Below, piece after piece: positions 58,227 through 64,000 of a stretch of 64,000 nt of DNA (positions are counted from its first letter, which is position 1; every line of letters begins with the position of its first letter). The position numbers and the translations under genes were made by a program. The notes below the pieces were generated by a model. It did no database searches and had not been told where the DNA came from. It saw only the letters and a list, made by a program, of their open reading frames with translations. The DNA lies in the NCBI RefSeq assembly GCF_013368755.1, contig NC_049563.1, positions 1,240,001-1,304,000 on the forward strand. Direction: 5' to 3'. The stretch is from Talaromyces rugulosus. Lineage: Eukaryota > Ascomycota > Eurotiomycetes > Eurotiales > Trichocomaceae.

Positions 58227-61190
58227 ATGGTCAAGTAAGTCATTCTGCTGCAGCCTCCCCCAGCTGTGTTCTCTCGAAATCCACTGTGATTATGGATCTA
58301 GGACTAACATGTGTTCAACAGCTTCACTATCGAAGAGGTTAGTGCTAACACTCGCCCTCGTCCCTCCCGCGGCCTCCCCAGGAGGGGTCGGTCATATCTG
58401 GGAGCTCTTCACTAACTCTGGATCAGATCCGGGGTCTCATGGACCGCCCGTCCAACATCCGTAACATGTCCGTCATTGCTCACGGTATGTCCATTTTCCC
58501 CTACCATACGACTCTTCCATCTCTCTCTCGTCCCCGGCAATATCAGAACAAAGAAAAATCATAAGACGATGAAGATGAAAAAAAAGGAATCAAAACATCT
58601 GACATATTGTGCCAATCTAGTCGATCACGGAAAGTCTACTTTGACTGATTCCCTCGTCTCGCGTGCCGGTATCATTTCGGCCGCTAAGGCCGGTGACCAG
58701 CGTTTCATGGACACACGTAAGGATGAACAGGAACGTGGTATCACCATCAAGTCCACCGCCATCTCTCTGTACGCCAAGATGAGCGACGACGATGTCAAGG
58801 ATATCCCCCAGAAGTCTGACGGTAACGAGTTCTTGATCAACTTGATCGACTCGCCTGGTCACGTTGATTTCTCATCTGAAGTCACTGCTGCCCTCCGTGT
58901 CACTGATGGTGCCTTGGTTGTTGTCGACACCGTCGAAGGTGTCTGTGTCCAGACCGAGACCGTGCTTCGCCAGGCCCTTGGTGAGCGTATCAAGCCTGTC
59001 GTCATCATCAACAAGGTCGACCGTGCTCTTCTCGAGCTCCAGGTCTCCAAGGAGGACTTGTACCAGTCCTTCTCTCGTACCATCGAGTCCGTCAACGTCA
59101 TCATCTCCACCTACTTGGACAAGACTCTCGGTGATGTCCAGGTCTACCCCGAGAAAGGTACCATTGCTTTCGGTTCCGGTCTTCACGGATGGGCTTTCAC
59201 CGTCCGTCAATTCGCCGTCAGGTACGCCAAGAAGTTCGGTGTCGACCGCAACAAGTTGATGGATCGTTTCTGGGTAAATCTCCTCTTCTCCCATGTTTGC
59301 TCATGAAAATTGATACTAACTAGTTTCACAGGGAGAAAACTACTTCAACCCCAAGACCAAGAAGTGGACCAAGTCTGACACATACGAGGGCAAGACTCTC
59401 GAGCGTACCTTCAACAGCTTCATCCTGGACCCCATCTTCAAGATCTTCGCTGCCGTCAACCACTCGAAGAAGGATGAAGTTGTCACTCTTCTCGAAAAGC
59501 TCGAAGTCAAGCTTACCAAGGAAGAACTTGAATTCGAGGGCAAGCAACTGCTCAAGATCGCCATGCGCAACTTCTTGCCTGCTGCTGACGCTCTCCTCGA
59601 GATGTTGGTCATTCACCTGCCATCTCCCGTTACTGCCCAAAGGTACCGTGCCGAGACCCTCTACGAAGGTCCTACTGATGACGAGGCCTGCACTGCTATC
59701 CGTGAATGTGATGCCAAGGGTCCTCTCATGCTGTACGTCTCTAAGATGGTGCCCACTTCCGATAAGGGTCGTTTCTACGCTTTCGGTCGTGTTTTCGCTG
59801 GTACTGTCAAGTCCGGTCTTAAGGTCCGTATCCAGGGTCCTAACTACGTCCCTGGTAAGAAGGACGACTTGACCATCAAGGCTATCCAGCGTACTATTCT
59901 CATGATGGGCCGCTTTGTTGAGCCCATTGAGGATGTTCCTGCTGGTAACATTGTCGGTCTCGTTGGTGTTGATCAGTTCCTTCTCAAGTCCGGTACTCTC
60001 AGTACCTCTGAGACCGCCCACAACCTGAAGGTCATGAAGTTCTCCGTTTCCCCCGTCGTGCGTCGCTCCGTCGAGGTCAAGAACGCCAGTGATCTGCCCA
60101 AGCTTGTCGAAGGTCTCAAGCGTCTCTCCAAGTCCGACCCTTGTGTCCAGATCACCATGTCCGAGTCCGGTGAGCACGTCGTTGCCGGTGCTGGTGAGCT
60201 TCACTTGGAAATTTGCTTGAAGGATCTCGAGGAGGACCACGCTGGTATTCCTCTGCGTATCTCCGACCCTGTCGTGCAATACCGTGAGACTGTCGGTGCC
60301 AAGTCTAGCATGACTGCCTTGTCCAAATCCCCCAACAAGCACAACCGTCTGTACGTTGAGGCCGAGCCTCTTAGCGAGGAAGTCTCGCAGGCCATCGAGT
60401 CTGGCAAGATTACCCCTCGTGACGATTTCAAGGCCCGTGCTCGTATCCTTGCCGATGAGTACGAGTGGGATGTCACCGATGCCCGTAAGATCTGGGCTTT
60501 CGGTCCCGACACCACTGGTGCCAACTTGCTTGTTGACCAGACCAAGGCCGTTCAGTACCTGAACGAAATCAAGGATTCCGTCGTGTCCGGTTTCCAATGG
60601 GCTACCCGTGAAGGTCCCATCGCTGAAGAGCCTATGCGCTCTATTCGCTTCAACGTCATGGATGTGACCCTGCACGCTGATGCCATTCACCGTGGTGGTG
60701 GCCAGATTATCCCCACTGCTCGTCGTGTGCTCTACGCCTCGACTTTGCTTGCCGAGCCTGGTCTGTTGGAACCTATCTTCAACGTCGAGATCCAAGTTCC
60801 CGAGCAAGCCATGGGTGGTATCTACGGTGTGCTCACTCGTCGTCGTGGTCACGTCTACACTGAGGAGCAGCGTGTCGGTACCCCTCTCTTCACCGTCAAG
60901 GCTTACATGCCAGTCAACGAATCCTTCGGTTTCAACGCCGATCTCCGTGCCGCCACTGCTGGACAGGCCTTCCCCCAGTCCGTCTTTGACCATTGGGCCA
61001 TCCTCCCCGGTGGATCTCCTCTTGACTCGACTACCAAGCCTGGTCAAATCATTCTCGAGACCCGTAAGCGCAAGGGTCTCAAGGAGGAGGTTCCTGGCTA
61101 CGAAAACGTAAGTTTACAATACCTGTACTTTTTAATAATGTGTTTGTATGGTTTGCTAATATCTGCCTTTAGTACTACGACAAGCTGTAA
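58227..61190 (+). CDS. Translation elongation factor 2 (eEF2)
   Basis: GTPase that moves the ribosome along mRNA. Exons 58227-58234, 58322-58337, 58427-58484, 58621-59273, 59332-61107 and 61173-61190 give exactly 842 residues, the eEF2 length. The first exon codes only MVN's first two codons and two bases, the second 16 bases, the last YYDKL and stop. G1 AHVDHGKST is split by the third intron between His and Val; G3 DSPGH and G4 NKVD are intact; the diphthamide loop [12 protein letters not shown] carries the His that is modified to diphthamide. Codon use is strongly biased to C-ending and GGT/CGT codons, unlike the neighbours, which fits very high expression. The bias also creates a long meaningless open frame on the opposite strand. 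Confidence 0.98.
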
Positions 61191-61936
61191 AGGCCATCTC
61201 TCAAGTCGGACTGCACCTGCCTTGACAATCCATGGCGGGCAGTTGTTACGAGTATGATGAATCCAGAAGCCTGAATACGATTGAGGGCGAGAAATGATAT
61301 GATACCAACGTTAAGGAAAAAAAAATACGATGGCTTTGGACCTCGTCTCACTCATGATTGCAGCTCGGTCATTGGGAATGGTACTCACCAGTAGAATACA
61401 GGCCGGAGGTTGCATGATTTCTTTTTTCATTGTTATGTTTTTTAAATGAGTGTGAATTTTGCTGTTGATTATTATGTTTCATGAAAAAAAGAAAAGAACG
61501 AAACAATATAAATATTGCACTCATCTTCATATTGAAATTGTAGTTGTAGAAGTAACATCAATGGGAATGAAGACAGTAGTAGTATTATGGTGCCCAATTC
61601 CCGGCAAACCGTCACGTGATTGCGGTTTAACTAGCGCCTTCGCGTCTCCCAGCCTCATTTGATGCGGAAAAGACGACTGAGCTCGAAAGGTCGCAGCCAA
61701 GTCACTAGACGAATCGCGAATATCGCTGGCCGATTTAAACCCAGACTTTCCCAAATACTTCGGCAGCAAATAAATGACCATCTGTGCTGTGCATGAAAAC
61801 CTCTCATTTGTTCTACTTTCCAGCCCGTCGCGCTACCCGACCTGAGAAGTTCGCTCAAGAGTTTCCCAGCTGCTGCTAGCTTACCAGCTTCGTTCTTGAG
61901 TCACAACCTGAAACAGTTTCGAAAACTCGGTTCATC
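61191..61936. promoter_or_regulatory. eEF2 3' region and promoter of the next gene
   Basis: 746 bases with A-rich 3' flank (61,315-61,500) followed by the promoter of the PWI-CCCH-RRM gene. Short ORFs here have no family resemblance. Confidence 0.5.
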
Positions 61937-64000
61937 ATGCAGTTTACCGAGGAACAAGCCACCGAGGTGAAGAAATGGGTGGTCAAGAGATTAGAAGACA
62001 TGTATGACTGCTGCTGCCCATCGCTTTCTCTCCCCTGGACAAGAAAACAGCGCTAACATGGACTGTTTCTTTCTACTTTAGTTCTGACGCCGATGCCGAT
62101 GTCCTGGCCGACTATGTGCTCGCGCTTATTCGATCCGATGCCCCCGATGAAGAAATTCGCCAAGCGTCGATTGAGAATTTGGAGGACTTCTTGAAAGAAA
62201 GTTAGTTAGCGAAGCTCAGCGAGTTGTTGTTTTCACATGTTCAGTCCTGATGATTATAGATACTGGTCCATTTGTCGACGAGATCTTTGCGAAATACGGT
62301 CCAAAGACCGACGCACCAGCAGCTGCCCCTGCTGCTCCCCAGCAACAGACACAGCCTCAGCCGCAAGCTCAGGGCGTCCCATCCGTTGCGCCTCAACAGC
62401 AGCCTTTTGTATTTGAGGGGCAACCCCAAGGCTTCGGGCCTCAGGGAAATGCGCAGGGAGCTTGGAACACCAGCCCACAAAACTCGCGCAAGCGCACGTT
62501 CAACGAAGGCTTTCAGCAGGACGACCAGCATGGCGATTCGCAACGAGGCGCGAGGTCTCTTAAAACCCCTCGGACACGTCGGGGTGGCGGTCGCGGCGAC
62601 CACATGAATGGAGGGCGAGGCGGCGCGGCGCAGTTTCCACAAGGCATGCCTGGTTTTGGCGGAATGCCGCCAGGATTCCCTGGTTTCGACCAGAACGACC
62701 CGATGGGGGCAATGATGGCTATCCAGAGTATGGGATTCCCCCAGATGCCAGGTATGCCGCCGATGCCGATGCCTGGTCAACCAGGTGGCGATCAAGCAAA
62801 GTCAAATGAGCCTTGCCCGTTCTACGAAACGAATGGAATTTGCTACATGGGAGCTGCTTGTCCATACACACATGGACAGAGCTCGTTTGTGGTTTCTGGG
62901 AACAAGGGAAAGGATGGTAGGCTTTTTCTCTCCTATATTTGATACAATGAACGCTGACATTCATAGAATACGATCCCGCCAACTCTACCATTTTCGATAC
63001 GCAACGCGGCAAAGATTCCAACAGAGGCTCTGACCGAGGTCGAGGACGAGGTCGTGGCCGTGGCGATCGTGGTGGCATGTCTTCAAGAGGCCGTGGAGGA
63101 CGCCCGGAGTTTTCAGCCGTGGGCCCTACAGACGATAAAACAATAACCACTGTTGTCGTCGACAACATCCCAGAGGACAAGTACAACGAAGACGTGATTC
63201 GAGAGCATTTCTCCGAGTTTGGAAACATTACCGAAATCACCATGGAAGGATTCAAAAAGAACCTGTCACTGATCAAATTCGAAGATCACGAGTCAGCTCG
63301 TCGGGCCTGGTCTAGCCCCAAGGCTATATTTGACAACCGCTTCGTCAAGGTTTACTGGTATAAGCCAAAGAAGCCCGAGGGTGACGACCAACAGGCGCCC
63401 AAAGAGCAAGACACTCCTATGTTCGACAAAGACGCGTTCGATGCCAGGCAAGCCGAGGCCCAAAAGGTGCATGAAGAACGCATGCAAAAGCGCAAGCAGG
63501 CTGAAGAGACTCGCCTCGCGCTTGAGAAGCAGCGCGAAGAACTCATGAAAAAGCAAGAGGAAGAAAAAGCCAAACTCTTGCAACGCCTTGGAGCTGCAGA
63601 AGCCGGAACCGAAGCTAATGGCAATGCTGCTGCTAATGGGGCCGGTGCAGCTGCGGACGGCGATTCTAGCGACCAGACCAAGTCTCTACGTGCTCAGCTC
63701 GCCGCGCTGGAAGCCGAAGCCAAGAGTCTGGGAATTGACCCGAGTGCTGGTGCCCAGTCGTTCCGAGGTCGCGGTCGAGGTGCGAGCGGATATCGTGGCC
63801 GTGGCCGTGGTGGCTTTGACCCGTCTTATCGAGGATCATACCGAGGAGCGTATCGCGGTCGTGGAGCTGGAGCTGGACCAGGACGTGGTGGTGTTCTTAG
63901 ACTGGACAACCGTCCACGACGAGTGGCCATTTCAGGCGTGGAATTGAATGGCGACAAAGACGAGGCTCTGCGACAATATCTCATTGTAAGGTTTTTTTTT
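61937..64000 (+). CDS. PWI-like, CCCH zinc finger and RRM RNA-binding protein (Rmn1/RBM26-27 type), 3' end outside window
   Basis: Nuclear RNA-binding protein; fission yeast Rmn1 and human RBM26/27 take part in nuclear RNA surveillance with the MTREC/PAXT machinery. Exons 61937-62001, 62082-62200, 62260-62916 and 62967-63985, where a GTAAGG donor starts a fourth intron that runs to the window edge. Start MQFTEEQATEVKKWVVKRL opens the N-terminal PWI-like domain (residues 1-75). Next are a Gln/Pro/Gly-rich stretch, one C-x8-C-x5-C-x3-H zinc finger (CPFYETNGICYMGAACPYTH, about 255-275), an RGRGRG region, an RRM with TTVVVDNIPEDKY and SLIKFEDHESARRAW (~345-420), a Lys/Glu coiled coil (~445-510) and an RGG/YRG-rich stretch. 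Domain order matches Rmn1. The window cuts the last part. Confidence 0.92.

Noticed and set aside
59326..61047. 573-codon open frame on the minus strand opposite eEF2
   Set aside because: It mirrors the strongly biased codon use of eEF2 and is made of repeated Gly/Leu/Asp/Thr patterns without any domain. A shadow frame, not a gene.
1..64000. CRISPR arrays, prokaryotic operons, tRNA or rRNA genes, complete transposons
   Set aside because: No spaced direct repeats, no cloverleaf with T-loop consensus that I could see, no transposase or reverse-transcriptase motifs. A tRNA missed by eye cannot be excluded.

Overview
This is nuclear DNA of a filamentous ascomycete, most likely a Eurotiales fungus (Aspergillus/Penicillium/Talaromyces type). 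The reasons are short spliceosomal introns of about 45-100 nt in almost every gene, a head-to-head pair of chitin synthases with myosin-like domains (csmA/csmB), and fungal housekeeping proteins: the dynactin large subunit, a Csf1 lipid-transfer protein, eEF2 and an Rmn1/RBM26-type RNA-binding protein. No operon, CRISPR array, tRNA or rRNA was found. Gene models were built by reading both strands and joining exons at GT...AG borders wherever conserved protein motifs continued in frame across them.

Left part (1-27.5 kb), conserved core genes. csmB (minus, running off the left edge) and csmA (plus) diverge from a 2.3 kb spacer. They are followed by a zinc-independent MDR oxidoreductase of the toxD/enoyl-reductase type (minus), a 1005-residue multi-KH RNA-binding protein (minus), a long disordered protein of unknown function (minus), a HAD-type pyrimidine 5'-nucleotidase (plus) and the p150/Glued dynactin subunit (plus). 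Polar growth and transport recur here: motor-linked chitin synthesis and dynein cargo linkage.

Middle part (27.9-42 kb), an AT-rich, gene-poor accessory island. It holds an FAD monooxygenase, a decayed NLR-type immune receptor (PNP-like domain, NACHT NTPase, ankyrin repeats) with premature stops that fit repeat-induced point mutation, a protein-kinase-like protein whose C-terminus is set by a ten-base G run, a SYLF-domain lipid-binding protein with a proline-rich tail, a secreted AA11 chitin-active LPMO, a short possible coding relic, and a small protein with the fungal N-terminal domain often seen in STAND-associated proteins. Simple repeats ((AT)n, poly-A) lie in the spacers.

Right part (42.4-64 kb), core genes again. 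A Ser/Pro-rich protein of unknown function and a DUF300/TMEM184 (Hfl1-like) membrane protein lie on the minus strand. A 3215-residue Csf1/BLTP1 bridge-like lipid-transfer protein diverges from the DUF300 gene across 411 bp. Then come eEF2 with a CT-rich promoter/leader and tiny terminal exons, and the start of an Rmn1/RBM26-27-type PWI-CCCH-RRM protein that runs off the right edge.

The candidate for an unusual system is the island, which looks like the remains of a fungal non-self-recognition locus beside kinase-like and STAND-N-domain genes. The sequence supports decay of the NLR directly. Any functional link among the neighbours is inference.
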